The notes beneath the pieces were generated by a model, which worked only from the letters and a program-made list of their open reading frames with translations, ran no database searches and had not been told where the DNA came from. Positions 22,773 to 31,904 of a DNA stretch of 64,000 nt are shown one piece after another (positions within the stretch are counted from its first letter, which is position 1; every line of letters begins with the position of its first letter). This DNA is from Dyadobacter tibetensis Y620-1 (GTDB taxonomy: Bacteria > Bacteroidota > Bacteroidia > Cytophagales > Spirosomataceae), in assembly GCF_000566685.1 (NCBI RefSeq), contig NZ_AZQN01000010.1:1-64000 (forward strand), written 5' to 3'. The position numbers were made by a program, and so were the translations under genes.

Positions 22773-23636
22773 ATGTCTAGTAAAACAACCAATATACTTA
22801 TTGCCGATAGCGGCTCCACCAAAACTGACTGGGTTCGGGTGAGTGAAGCTTCCGTTAGGGAACAGTTTCAGTCGACGGGAATGAACCCTTTCTATCAGAA
22901 TCAGGACGAAATTATAGAAATATTGAAGGCAGAGGTCCTTCCGAACTTACCGGAGCCAATTGATTCTGTATATTTCTACGGTGCCGGTTGTGCCGATGAG
23001 CTCTCGTCCAAGCCCATCTCTGAAAGCCTTAAGTCGGTATTCCCCGACCTTGGACATTTGCTGGTCGCTAGTGATATGCTAGGAGCTGCCCGAGGGCTAT
23101 GTGGACATAAGCCTGGATTGGCCTGTATCTTGGGTACTGGAGCCAATAATGCCTTGTACGACGGGGCTCATATCACGCGTTCTATAGGCTCTCTAGGTTT
23201 TTGGCTTGGAGATGAAGGGAGTGGTTCTTACCTAGGAAAAACCTTACTGGTCGCTTATTTACAAGGAGAATTGCCTGAGGTAATTCAGGAAGATTTTAAA
23301 GCAAATTTTCCTGACATCAATCGGCTATCGGTACTGGATCGTGCGTACCGCCAGCCATTCCCCAATCGATATTTTGCTGGCTTTACCAAGTTTATCGCCA
23401 GGCATACACATCATCCTTTTATACAGGAGATGGTGGGTGAGGCCTTTGCCTCTTTCATAACCAAATATATCAGGAAACATCCCGAATCCGCGCATCTTCC
23501 AGTGAGTTTCACTGGTTCTATTGCCTATTATTTCAGAGATATTTTGGAGAAACAGGTCGACAGGCAAGGACTGAGAATAGGAGTAATAGCCAAAGCTCCC
23601 TTGCAAGGCTTGGTGGATTACCATCTGGTAGGATAG
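22773..23636 (+). CDS. N-acetylglucosamine kinase-like ATPase (BadF/BadG family)
   Basis: This 287-residue ASKHA-fold protein has phosphate-1 motif LIADSGSTKTDWV (9-21). ACILGTGANNALYDG (about 116-130) is the phosphate-2 motif, and GSLGFWLGDEGSGSYLGKTLL (about 138-158) matches the substrate/metal loop of GlcNAc-kinase-like proteins. ISFTGS-type adenosine motif appears as VSFTGSIAYYF near 246-256. It probably phosphorylates a cell-wall-derived amino sugar. The specificity is inference. Confidence 0.8.
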   Translation: MSSKTTNILIADSGSTKTDWVRVSEASVREQFQSTGMNPFYQNQDEIIEILKAEVLPNLPEPIDSVYFYGAGCADELSSKPISESLKSVFPDLGHLLVASDMLGAARGLCGHKPGLACILGTGANNALYDGAHITRSIGSLGFWLGDEGSGSYLGKTLLVAYLQGELPEVIQEDFKANFPDINRLSVLDRAYRQPFPNRYFAGFTKFIARHTHHPFIQEMVGEAFASFITKYIRKHPESAHLPVSFTGSIAYYFRDILEKQVDRQGLRIGVIAKAPLQGLVDYHLVG

Positions 23637-23749
23637 GAGAGCCCGGGCACGCAATAGCCCTGAAATTTGTTGTTAAACTGTATCACCGATTTAATTTACC
23701 AATTCAATGAAAGCTGCCGTGGTGCGATGATGCACCCGGTTTGAGAAAT

Positions 23750-24991
23750 ATGTCAAGGAAAACAATTCAATGGTTAACGGTATTTTCGGCGGCCCTCATT
23801 ATGGGGGTAGTCATCACGCAGATATTCTGGGTAAAACAGGCATTGGAGCTTCGCCGTAGGGAATTTAATCAAAATGCCCATGTCGCATTGCAGGATGTAG
23901 CAGGCAGGCTTGCGATTGTAAGTGGAGTGATGCAAACCACTAACCCCGTAGAGCAGCTATCTCCAGGGTATTTCCTGGTGAATACCAATTCCACTACGCA
24001 GCCAGAGCTCCTGGAGCTCTATATGAAAGAAAGTTTTCAGAAGCATAAACTGATTACGGATTTTGAGGTGGGTATATATGATTGTACCACCAATCGCATC
24101 CGCTATGGCATGTCTTTGAGCACGAAGAATAATGAGAAGTCCCCAACACCCACCTCCAGCTGGATAAAAACTGATAAATACCCATATTATTTCGGGGTCC
24201 GGTTTCCCGAACAGGCTACTTTTTTTGCTGGGAGTATCAACAATGCTATTGGATCCTCGGCACTGGTCTTGGTGGCCGTATGTTTCTTCGCATATGCCCT
24301 TTTTATTATTCTGCGACAAAAACAACTTTCCGAGGTGCAGAAGGACTTTGTCAATAATATGACTCATGAGCTTCAAACGCCCATCTCTACCATACGCATA
24401 GCCGCCGATGTGCTTAATAGCGATAAAATAGCTACCCAGCCCGAGCGACATAAGCGTTATGTACAGATCGTTCAAGAAGAGATAAAACGCATGCAAGGAC
24501 AGGTCGAAATGGTGCTTAGCATGGCCAAGGCGGAGCAAAATGCCCTGTCCTTAGCCATGGAAAGGATTAGTTTAATAACGGTAATCAATTCTGTCTTAGA
24601 GCCCTATGGAGATCAGGTGACTTTGGTTACAGAAGGCGTAGAGCAGGAAGTGGATGCCGATCCTTTCCATTTCAGATGTATGATCAATAACCTCGTAGAT
24701 AATGCTCTAAAATATTCCACTGGTGAACCACATGTTGAAGTAAATGTTGTTTTTGAGAAAAAGCGATGTAGTGTCTCAGTGGCCGATAAAGGCATAGGTA
24801 TCGCTCCAGAATACCAGAAGAAAATTTTTAATAAATTTTTCCGGATTACCTACGGGGATGTTCATAATGTTAAAGGCTTTGGGATTGGTCTGAGCTATGT
24901 AAAACAGATAGTACGGGCGCATAGATGGAAGCTTACCCTAGAGAGCGTTTTAGGGAAGGGGAGTACCTTCAGGATTGCTATCCCCTTATAG
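23750..24991 (+). CDS. Two-component sensor histidine kinase
   Basis: The frame also offers a TTG at 23741, but the ATG at 23750 (413 residues) is preferred. Two membrane helices (about 8-28 and 168-190) frame an extracytoplasmic sensor region of about 135 residues. The HisKA box FVNNMTHELQTPIS carries the phospho-accepting His, with Gln where most kinases have Lys or Arg. The ATPase domain shows NNLVDNALKYS, ADKGIGIAPEYQKKIF and GFGIGLSYVKQIV. There is no HAMP domain. The response regulator gene follows after 37 bases, so the pair forms one unit. The signal sensed is unknown. Confidence 0.9.
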   Translation: MSRKTIQWLTVFSAALIMGVVITQIFWVKQALELRRREFNQNAHVALQDVAGRLAIVSGVMQTTNPVEQLSPGYFLVNTNSTTQPELLELYMKESFQKHKLITDFEVGIYDCTTNRIRYGMSLSTKNNEKSPTPTSSWIKTDKYPYYFGVRFPEQATFFAGSINNAIGSSALVLVAVCFFAYALFIILRQKQLSEVQKDFVNNMTHELQTPISTIRIAADVLNSDKIATQPERHKRYVQIVQEEIKRMQGQVEMVLSMAKAEQNALSLAMERISLITVINSVLEPYGDQVTLVTEGVEQEVDADPFHFRCMINNLVDNALKYSTGEPHVEVNVVFEKKRCSVSVADKGIGIAPEYQKKIFNKFFRITYGDVHNVKGFGIGLSYVKQIVRAHRWKLTLESVLGKGSTFRIAIPL

Positions 24992-25028
24992 GATTAAATG
25001 AGATCTTTTACCAAAAAATACAGCGGAA

Positions 25029-25715
25029 TTGAAAAAGAAAATATTATATGTAGAGGACGATCCCAATCTGGCATTTGCCACTGCCGATAGTCTGGAACAG
25101 TACGATTATGATATTGTGCATGCCCATGATGGGGTCGAAGGACTCAAAATATTTGAAAAAGAGCATTTTGACATATGTGTACTGGATATTATGCTTCCCA
25201 GAATGGATGGGTTTGAGTTGGCGCGTCAAATACGTCAGCAGGACGCGCAGGTTCCTATCTTGTTCCTGACGGCCCGTTCTTTGCAGGAAGATAAGATTAA
25301 AGGGCTTCAGCTCGGTGCGGACGATTATGTTACCAAACCCTTTAGCGTAGAAGAATTGCAGCTTCGGATTGAGGTGTTCCTCAGAAGAAGCAATGGTCCT
25401 GTTCAGGTGGTGGAGCAACCCGGGATTATGCAGGTGGGTTTGCATTCTTTCAATTTTGAAAAGCTTACTCTAACACTTCATGATCAGACTCAGACTCTAA
25501 CGTTTAGGGAGGCCGAAGTGCTGAAATATCTGGTGGAAAGACCTGGAGAAATTATTAAAAGAGAGGATTTGCTGAAGGCTATATGGGGGGATGACGATTA
25601 TTTTATGGGCCGGAGCCTGGACGTGTTTATCTCTCGCCTTAGAAAATACCTCTCCGGTGACCCTGCCTTTAAAATAGATAATATTCACGGGGTAGGCTTC
25701 AAGGTACGTTGGTAA
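25029..25715 (+). CDS. OmpR-family response regulator
   Basis: This 228-residue protein has a receiver domain followed by a winged-helix DNA-binding domain. The acidic pocket is Asp10-Asp11, the phospho-acceptor is Asp53 in [12 protein letters not shown], and the conserved Lys103 lies in DDYVTKPF. The C-terminal domain (about 130-228) has [26 protein letters not shown] and [13 protein letters not shown]. The start codon is TTG: the only nearby ATG (24998) is out of frame, and [11 protein letters not shown] is the normal N-terminus. It should receive phosphate from the kinase at 23750; its targets are unknown. Confidence 0.92.
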   Translation: MKKKILYVEDDPNLAFATADSLEQYDYDIVHAHDGVEGLKIFEKEHFDICVLDIMLPRMDGFELARQIRQQDAQVPILFLTARSLQEDKIKGLQLGADDYVTKPFSVEELQLRIEVFLRRSNGPVQVVEQPGIMQVGLHSFNFEKLTLTLHDQTQTLTFREAEVLKYLVERPGEIIKREDLLKAIWGDDDYFMGRSLDVFISRLRKYLSGDPAFKIDNIHGVGFKVRW

Positions 25716-25742
25716 TTAATTGTAATTATCTTTGGCAGTTGC

Positions 25743-25773
25743 TTGCAAGGGAAAACTATAGTTCCTATATTTG
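25743..25773 (+). promoter_or_regulatory. Promoter of rpmB
   Basis: TTG (25743-25745) is followed after 20 bases by TATATTTG (25766-25773), a full match to the TAnnTTTG -7 box. The rpmB ATG is 28 bases further on. Confidence 0.7.
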
Positions 25774-25801
25774 CACCCTCATTTGGAAAAATCATAAGGA
25801 T

Positions 25802-26041
25802 ATGGCTAAGGTTTGTCAAATTACTGGAAAAAGAACACGCGTCGGAAATAATGTTTCTCACGCTAACAATAAAACAAAACGTAAATTCTTCCCGAATTTA
25901 CAAAAGAAGCGTTTCTTCTTGCCTTCAACTGGTGAGTGGGTTACGCTAAGAGTAGCTGCGTCTACCCTTCGTACCATCAACAAGAATGGTGTAGAATCTA
26001 CCATTCAGAAGGCGTACGAAAAAGGCACACTTACGTTCTAA
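25802..26041 (+). CDS. rpmB: 50S ribosomal protein L28
   Basis: The frame is open from 25709, but [21 protein letters not shown] at 25802 is the true N-terminus, lying after the promoter and giving 79 residues. L28 is a small basic protein of the large ribosomal subunit. The family motifs [17 protein letters not shown] and [16 protein letters not shown] are intact. In many Bacteroidota rpmG (L33) follows directly; here a terminator follows and no L33 frame is present. Confidence 0.95.
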   Translation: MAKVCQITGKRTRVGNNVSHANNKTKRKFFPNLQKKRFFLPSTGEWVTLRVAASTLRTINKNGVESTIQKAYEKGTLTF

Positions 26042-26060
26042 GAAATTACGAATTTATTGG

Positions 26061-26094
26061 AAAGGGACTATCCGCTTTGGTTGGTCCCTTTTTT
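26061..26094 (+). terminator. Rho-independent terminator after rpmB
   Basis: AAAGGGAC (26061-26068) pairs with GTCCCTTT (26084-26091) and is followed by more T on the plus strand. It is 20 bases past the rpmB stop. Confidence 0.8.
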
Positions 26095-26173
26095 GGCATC
26101 TTTGCATTGGTATGCTATTCCGCTTTGCAGGTAGGATCGAATGCAATTTTACAGATTCCCGTAAGCTGTGGCT

Positions 26174-26686
26174 ATGGAATGCACTTCCATTAATATCTTA
26201 TATCTCCTGCTAGGATCTAACCTTGGCGATCGTCAGGCAGTCCTGTCCCAGGCGTCGGAAGAGATAGTACGTGCTGTCGGAACGATTCAAAAATCTTCGT
26301 CACTATATGAAACGGCACCCTGGGGTGTCACCAATCAACCTGCTTTCCTTAATCAGGTGCTGGAGGTACGTACGACCCTTTCCCCCGATGCCGTGCTTCA
26401 TTCCGTCCTCGAAATAGAACAGGCTTTGGGGAGGGTACGTTTTGAGCGCTGGGGAGCCAGAGTGATCGATATTGATATCCTTTTTTTTAATGACTTGGTG
26501 TGTCATGAGGCGCGCCTTACCATACCTCATCCACGGCTGCATGAGCGTCGCTTCACCCTTGTGCCCTTAGCCGAAATTGCCCCTGTTCTGGTGCATCCCT
26601 TACTGGGTAAAACGATCCAAATATTGTTGGATGAAACTTCAGACATCACGGAGGTGACTTTATTTTCTTTAAATAGTACTATTTAG
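26174..26686 (+). CDS. folK: 6-hydroxymethyl-7,8-dihydropterin pyrophosphokinase
   Basis: ATG at 26174 (170 residues) is chosen over a GTG two codons earlier. HPPK transfers pyrophosphate from ATP to the pterin in folate synthesis. The signatures are all present: LLLGSNLGDRQAVL at the start, SSLYETAPWGVTNQPAFLNQV, LEIEQALGRVRFERWGARVIDIDILFF and the IPHPRLHERRFTLVPLAEIAP end motif. It has no fused or adjacent folate gene. It sits between rpmB and a TonB receptor. Confidence 0.95.
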   Translation: MECTSINILYLLLGSNLGDRQAVLSQASEEIVRAVGTIQKSSSLYETAPWGVTNQPAFLNQVLEVRTTLSPDAVLHSVLEIEQALGRVRFERWGARVIDIDILFFNDLVCHEARLTIPHPRLHERRFTLVPLAEIAPVLVHPLLGKTIQILLDETSDITEVTLFSLNSTI

Positions 26687-26897
26687 GTATTTGCCTCCAA
26701 CCCGCTTTACAGCCCATTCAATAATATATTTTGATGCTTCATCATTATTTGTGAACGGAATCCCTATAGATTCTCTTTTTTTGTAAGGAAGACTTTTAAT
26801 AAGTTTTTTAATACTTCTACATAGGGGATGGCCTTACTCGGTTGTCGTTCATATATACCACATGATCTAAAAATTTAAAAAGGTAATTTGTTACAGC

Positions 26898-29270
26898 ATG
26901 AAAAATAAAATCTATCAGCTGAGCTTGCTTTTGCTCGGCGTCTTGTGGGGTCTGTCCGTGCAGGCCCAAAGTAAAACAACCATTAGCGGGTACGTGAAAG
27001 ACCGATCCAATGGTGAGGGGTTAATTGGAGTATCGGTCTATGTGCGCGAAGCACAGACTGGTGTCACGACCAACACCTACGGATTTTACTCCATTACCCT
27101 TCCCGCAGCAAATTATACGCTTATTTATAGTTATATCGGCTATGAACGAATTGAAAAGTCCGTGGATCTAAACGCCGATCAAACGCTGAATATTGAGTTA
27201 GGGGCAGAGAGTGAACAACTTAAGGAGGTGACGGTATCCACTCGCCGTGACGATGAAAATGTTCAGAGTATAGAAATGTCGGTCAATAAAGTCGATATGA
27301 AAACGATCAAGAAAATGCCCGCTCTGCTGGGGGAGGTAGATCTGATTCGTAGCATTCAGTTGTTGCCAGGGGTAACAACAGTAGGAGAGGGAGCCTCCGG
27401 ATTCAACGTGCGGGGAGGTGACGTGTCCCAGAACCTGGTACTATTGGACGAGGCACCAGTTTATAATTCTTCGCATTTATTTGGCTTTTTTTCCGTTTTT
27501 AATCCTGACGCGGTTAAGGATGTGAAACTGATAAAAGGAGGGATTCCTGCCCAATATGGAGGACGAATTTCTTCTATTCTTGACGTCCGAATGAAAGAAG
27601 GGAATTCTAAGCAGCGGGAAATAAATGGTGGGATCGGAACCATCTTCTCCCGTCTTACCTACGAACAACCTTTCGCCAAAGGGAAGGGCTCTTTTATTGT
27701 TGCCGGTAGAAGATCTTATATCGATGTTCTGGCTAAACCGTTCCTGAATAAAGACCTTAAGGACTCTAAATTTTATTTCTACGATTTAACGGCAAAGGTT
27801 AATTATAGGCTTGGTGATAAAGACACATTTTATGCATCCGGCTATTTTGGAAAGGATGTTTTTGGAGGAGGCGATTTCGGATTTGGTTGGGGAAATGCTA
27901 CCGCAACGGTGAGATGGAATCATATTTTCTCTAATAAACTCTTTATGAATCTCACCAGCTATTATAGCAATTATGACTATAGCTTAGGCCAAAATACTAA
28001 TGATCCCGATGCTAAAGATAAGTTTGACTGGAAGTCTAAAATTATCAGCAACAGCTTCAAGCCAGATTTTACTTATTATTTGACACCTAATAATCAGCTG
28101 ACCTTTGGCGGACAATACATACGTTATGATTCTCGCCCGGGTTCTGCCACAGCTATTTCGGAAGGAGAGACTACGGATATTAGTCTTGAGCCTCGTTATG
28201 CAGATGAATGGGCCTTATATGCTGGTGACGAGTTGAAGATTGGCAGCAAAATTTCCCTGCAATATGGCCTGCGCTACAGCTTTTTTAGGAGTCTGGGGCC
28301 AGGTGTTGAATATGACTATCAAGAGGAGGTTAAGGGCCAGAGGAAAGAGCCCATATTTCCGGGAAAGGAATATGAGAAAGGAGATGTCATCAAAACCTAT
28401 GGGAACTGGGAGCCTAGAATTTCTATTAACGTAGGGGTTACTCCTTCAGCATCTATAAAGGCCAGCTATAACCGTACCTCACAATACTTACATCTTTTGT
28501 CTAATACAGCGGCCAGTTCTCCCCTAGACGTATGGACCATGAGTTCGGCAGTTATTAAACCTGAACTTGCCGACCAGGTAGCTTTGGGCTGGTTTCAGAA
28601 TTTTAATAATAACACCTACGAAGCATCTGTCGAGGTTTATTATAAAAAACTATATAATCAGATCGATTATGTTCCGGGTTCTGACCTGCTTTTAAATCAA
28701 TTTGTTCCGGGTGATTTGCTTTTCGGAGAAGGGCGGGCCTATGGTGCAGAATTTTATTTGAAAAAGAACAAAGGCCGGTTAACCGGCTGGATGAGCTATA
28801 CACTGTCGCGTACGGAGCGGTTGGTAGAAACCATTAATAATGATGACTGGTTTCCGGCACGTTTCGACAAGCCGCATAACTTTACCGCAGTAGCTATTTA
28901 TGATCTGACACCCCGACTTTCCCTCTCTTCTAATTTTACATTTGCTTCGGGAACACCGGCCACTTTCCCTACCAACAGGCTTGAGGTGAATGGATGGGCG
29001 ATAGGACATAATTTCGAGGGGAAAAGGAATAATAGCCGCATCCCTGCCTATCACCGACTGGACTTCGCAGCTACCCTTAAGTCCAAAAGAAAGTTATTTA
29101 GAAAGGGTGAAGGAGAGTGGGTATTCTCAGCATATAATGTCTATAACCGAAGAAATCCATTTTCAGTTTATACTCAGGGAGATGAAGATAATGCCCTCCG
29201 TACGCAGGCTATCAAGTACTCCGTTATTGGGAGTATTATCCCTTCCGTTACTTATAATTTTAAGTTTTAA
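26898..29270 (+). CDS. TonB-dependent outer membrane receptor
   Basis: This 790-residue protein has a signal peptide (cleavage after VQAQ near 24). A CarboxypepD_reg-like beta-sandwich follows (about 27-110: ISGYVKDRSNGEGLIGVSVYV), then a plug domain (about 125-235: GFNVRGGDVSQNLVLLDEAPVYN) and a barrel ending SVTYNFKF. It is not of the long SusC type. It would import a bulky nutrient or metal complex using TonB energy. The DUF4249 lipoprotein gene follows after 34 bases, an arrangement seen widely in Bacteroidota. The cargo is unknown. Confidence 0.9.
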   Translation: MKNKIYQLSLLLLGVLWGLSVQAQSKTTISGYVKDRSNGEGLIGVSVYVREAQTGVTTNTYGFYSITLPAANYTLIYSYIGYERIEKSVDLNADQTLNIELGAESEQLKEVTVSTRRDDENVQSIEMSVNKVDMKTIKKMPALLGEVDLIRSIQLLPGVTTVGEGASGFNVRGGDVSQNLVLLDEAPVYNSSHLFGFFSVFNPDAVKDVKLIKGGIPAQYGGRISSILDVRMKEGNSKQREINGGIGTIFSRLTYEQPFAKGKGSFIVAGRRSYIDVLAKPFLNKDLKDSKFYFYDLTAKVNYRLGDKDTFYASGYFGKDVFGGGDFGFGWGNATATVRWNHIFSNKLFMNLTSYYSNYDYSLGQNTNDPDAKDKFDWKSKIISNSFKPDFTYYLTPNNQLTFGGQYIRYDSRPGSATAISEGETTDISLEPRYADEWALYAGDELKIGSKISLQYGLRYSFFRSLGPGVEYDYQEEVKGQRKEPIFPGKEYEKGDVIKTYGNWEPRISINVGVTPSASIKASYNRTSQYLHLLSNTAASSPLDVWTMSSAVIKPELADQVALGWFQNFNNNTYEASVEVYYKKLYNQIDYVPGSDLLLNQFVPGDLLFGEGRAYGAEFYLKKNKGRLTGWMSYTLSRTERLVETINNDDWFPARFDKPHNFTAVAIYDLTPRLSLSSNFTFASGTPATFPTNRLEVNGWAIGHNFEGKRNNSRIPAYHRLDFAATLKSKRKLFRKGEGEWVFSAYNVYNRRNPFSVYTQGDEDNALRTQAIKYSVIGSIIPSVTYNFKF

Positions 29271-29304
29271 TAAAATATCGGATTCTACAATATTAATTAG
29301 TACT

Positions 29305-30222
29305 ATGGAATATATTCAGAATACATGGAAATTATGGGGGATAATTCTGATACCCTTTCTCCTTTTAACGGGCTGTGAGGATGTCATCGACTTGGATAGT
29401 CAGGCTGGGCCCAGTCAACTGGTGGTTGACGGTTGGATAAATAATACCAAAGGCCCCCAAAGCATTCGGCTAACCTGGTCGGCTCCCTATTTTAGTAATG
29501 CGCCGGCAAAGCCTGTAGTTAATGCCACTGTAGTGGTAGAGGACAATTTGGGCACAAAATTTGAATTTATGGATCCCGATGGAGATGGGCGTTATGTTTG
29601 GGGCAACGATACGACTGTACTAGGAACAGTAGGCCGAACCTATACCCTTACCGTACGAGCTGAGTCGGAAACCTATCAGGCTGTGAGTGAATTGCGGCGC
29701 GTTCCGGCCGTAGATTCTATCGTTTATCAAAAAGAGACCCTTCCAATTAAGCCGGAGAAAGGGCCTAAGGAGGGATATGTGGCTCAATTTTATGCCCGTG
29801 ATTTTCCTGGTGAAGGAGATACTTATTGGATCAAACCCCTTCTAAATGGGCAACCGAGGGTAGACAATCCCCGCAATATCTCTATTGCATACGATGCAGC
29901 CTTCAACGCCGGAGCCCCTTCGGATGGGCTTATATTTATTTTGCCACTTCGGCAGTCCATTACCGTGGACAGCCTCTATTCGGCTGGAAATATGGTAGGG
30001 GTAGAGCTACACAGCATCCCTCAGGAAACCTTCGAATTTCTCAAACAAGTGAGAGAGCAGGCGGCCAATGGAGGGTTATTTGCAACACCTATCGCCAACG
30101 TGGTGAGCAATATTACCAATACAAATTCTAAGGGTCCCAAAGCGTTGGGATTCTTCACTGCTTCAGCCGTGAGTAAGCTGTCGACGGTGATCGACCCGGA
30201 GAAGGCGCGGCCGGAAGAATAA
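29305..30222 (+). CDS. DUF4249 family lipoprotein
   Basis: The frame is open from 29107 inside the receptor gene, but MEYIQNTWKLWG at 29305 opens a lipoprotein signal with lipobox LLTGC (Cys24) and gives 305 residues. The mature protein starts EDVIDLD and continues PSQLVVDGWINN, the DUF4249 start. A beta-sandwich region follows (VVNATVVVEDNLG, YTLTVRAESETYQAVSELRRVPAVDSI). DUF4249 proteins are thought to cap or assist a partner TonB receptor, by analogy with SusD-like partners. That function is inference. Confidence 0.85.
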   Translation: MEYIQNTWKLWGIILIPFLLLTGCEDVIDLDSQAGPSQLVVDGWINNTKGPQSIRLTWSAPYFSNAPAKPVVNATVVVEDNLGTKFEFMDPDGDGRYVWGNDTTVLGTVGRTYTLTVRAESETYQAVSELRRVPAVDSIVYQKETLPIKPEKGPKEGYVAQFYARDFPGEGDTYWIKPLLNGQPRVDNPRNISIAYDAAFNAGAPSDGLIFILPLRQSITVDSLYSAGNMVGVELHSIPQETFEFLKQVREQAANGGLFATPIANVVSNITNTNSKGPKALGFFTASAVSKLSTVIDPEKARPEE

Positions 30223-30237
30223 GCCATAGTGTACCGA

Positions 30238-30284
30238 CACAGAAAAAGGGCAGCCTCCATTGGGAAAGCTGCCCTTTTTCTGTG
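30238..30284. terminator. Bidirectional terminator between DUF4249 gene and uxaB
   Basis: A 17-bp perfect stem (30238-30254 with 30268-30284) has internal A5 and T5 runs. It reads as a terminator on both strands and sits between convergent stop codons, 15 bases after one and 8 bases before the other. Confidence 0.88.
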
Positions 30285-30292
30285 GCTCCATT

Positions 30293-31780
30293 TTAGGCCT
30301 GCTGAGAGACCTGATAGGACGCAAGACTAGCCTTAACGGCGTCGGCGAAGCCTGGGAGGACAGCCAGGTTGGCTCCCCATAGGTTTTCGTCGGACAAGAC
30401 GGCCTGTGCCAGCGATTCGGGATGATCATGCTCCTTCCATTGACGATTAAAATAATCGGCAGCATCGCAGCGTATGGGGTAGAATTCGCCATTTCTGGTA
30501 CCGAAATATTGGCCGTCTTCCTCCTTTACAGGTTTCATAAATTGCAGGAAGGCAGCAAAGCCGCTGGCGATTTTCATAGGCACAGCGTCTGTTTTACGAT
30601 AATGATTCAGCAAGGTTGGGACATTGCGCATTTTCATTTTGGCGGTGCACTGCACCGTAATATCGATGAGCTTGTGCCTGATAAAAGGATTCCGGAAGCG
30701 GTCGAGCACTTGATGGCCAAACTCCTGAGCGGCCTTAGCATCTACTGGAAAGGGAATCGCAGGGGCGAGCTCTTCCAGCATCACTTCAGATATAAATTCG
30801 GCCGAATCTTTGGCATCCATACATTCACGAACCGTATTTTGTCCGTTCATAAAGCACCATACGGAGGCTAGGGTGTGGGTACCGTTCAGCAGTCTCAACT
30901 TTAGTTCCCGGAACAAATCTATATCGGGGGCGATTACCACACCCGTGTCTGTCTTTGCAAAGGATAGCACTTCTTTTACTACGGGATCATGCGCCTGAAT
31001 GGCCCACAGACTGTAAACTTCAGAAACAATCAGCAGTTGGTCGTCATATCCGTTTTTTTCGGCCAGCTCACTTATTGTAGCCGCTTCGGGCTTGCCAGGA
31101 ACAATGCGGTCGACTAGAGAGCTGCAGAAATGATTACACTCCTCTATCCAGCGAATAAAAGCCTTATCCAGCCCATGGCTAGCAGCTTGCTTCAAAACAA
31201 TCTCCTTTAGTTTGTCGCCGTTGCCGATAATTAATTCGGTAGGAACGATGACCATTCCCGACTCTTCCGATCCTTCGAAAGCCTGGTAACGGGCGAAAAG
31301 AAAGGCGGTTAACTTGCCCGGGAAAGAGACGGGCGGACTGGCGGTAAGGTCGTCATCGCTAAATTGTATTCCCACTTCAGTGGTATTAGAAATTACGACC
31401 TGCATGTCAGGATTAGCCGCGCACTGCAAGATGGCCTCCCACTCCTGGTTGGCGTTGAGTGTACGGCTGATTGCCGCATTGATAAAGGTAGTATCTACCT
31501 GCTGACCCTGGTCAATCCCTCTGATAGTATGTGAGAACAATCCCGATTGATCGTTGAAAGCGTCTGTTCCGCCACCGCTGGTAGATTTTACTACGACGAT
31601 ACGTCCATTAAAGACTCCCTGCTGGTTGGCCTTGTGAACGAAATAGTCTGGAAGGCCTCGAAGCAATACGCCTGTTCCGAATTGTATGATCTTTTCGGGC
31701 AAGCTTAATAATTTAAGATGATCGGGCAGCAGTTCGGGCCGTTGATCGAGTAATGCAGGAGAAAGTATGGGTCGCGACAT
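30293..31780 (-). CDS. uxaB: Tagaturonate reductase (altronate oxidoreductase)
   Basis: This 495-residue member of the mannitol dehydrogenase superfamily fits UxaB along its whole length. IIQFGTGVLLRGLPDYF is the NAD-binding loop. Further matches are VVISNTTEVGIQF, NHFCSSLVDRIVPGKP, LRLLNGTHTLASVWCF and RFRNPFIRHKLIDI near the C-terminus. It interconverts tagaturonate and altronate in the galacturonate route. No other uronate gene (uxaA, uxaC) lies in the window. It is monocistronic and stops just before a bidirectional terminator. Confidence 0.87.
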   Translation of the reverse strand: MSRPILSPALLDQRPELLPDHLKLLSLPEKIIQFGTGVLLRGLPDYFVHKANQQGVFNGRIVVVKSTSGGGTDAFNDQSGLFSHTIRGIDQGQQVDTTFINAAISRTLNANQEWEAILQCAANPDMQVVISNTTEVGIQFSDDDLTASPPVSFPGKLTAFLFARYQAFEGSEESGMVIVPTELIIGNGDKLKEIVLKQAASHGLDKAFIRWIEECNHFCSSLVDRIVPGKPEAATISELAEKNGYDDQLLIVSEVYSLWAIQAHDPVVKEVLSFAKTDTGVVIAPDIDLFRELKLRLLNGTHTLASVWCFMNGQNTVRECMDAKDSAEFISEVMLEELAPAIPFPVDAKAAQEFGHQVLDRFRNPFIRHKLIDITVQCTAKMKMRNVPTLLNHYRKTDAVPMKIASGFAAFLQFMKPVKEEDGQYFGTRNGEFYPIRCDAADYFNRQWKEHDHPESLAQAVLSDENLWGANLAVLPGFADAVKASLASYQVSQQA

Positions 31781-31834
31781 GAATGATAAAGTTTCTGTTA
31801 CGTCTTTATGACGCTAGTAATGAACGCTAACCCT

Positions 31835-31875
31835 TAAAAAGAAAAAGAGACACGCGTAGGTGCCTCTTTTTCTCA
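31835..31875 (-). terminator. Probable terminator after lon
   Basis: GAAAAAGAG (31841-31849) pairs with CTCTTTTTC (31864-31872) and an inner CAC/GTG extends the stem. On the minus strand a short TTTTTAAGGG tail follows. It lies 30 bases past the lon stop. Confidence 0.6.
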
Positions 31876-31904
31876 ATCTTTTTCTTCCAAACCCGAACCC
31901 AGGT

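Noticed and set aside
25709-25801. N-terminal extension of ribosomal protein L28
   Set aside because: It lies across the promoter, and L28 proteins begin MAKVCQ/MSRVC as at 25802.
29107-29304. 5' extension of the DUF4249 frame inside the TonB receptor gene
   Set aside because: A lipoprotein signal starts exactly at 29305; the extension is an out-of-frame shadow of the receptor barrel.
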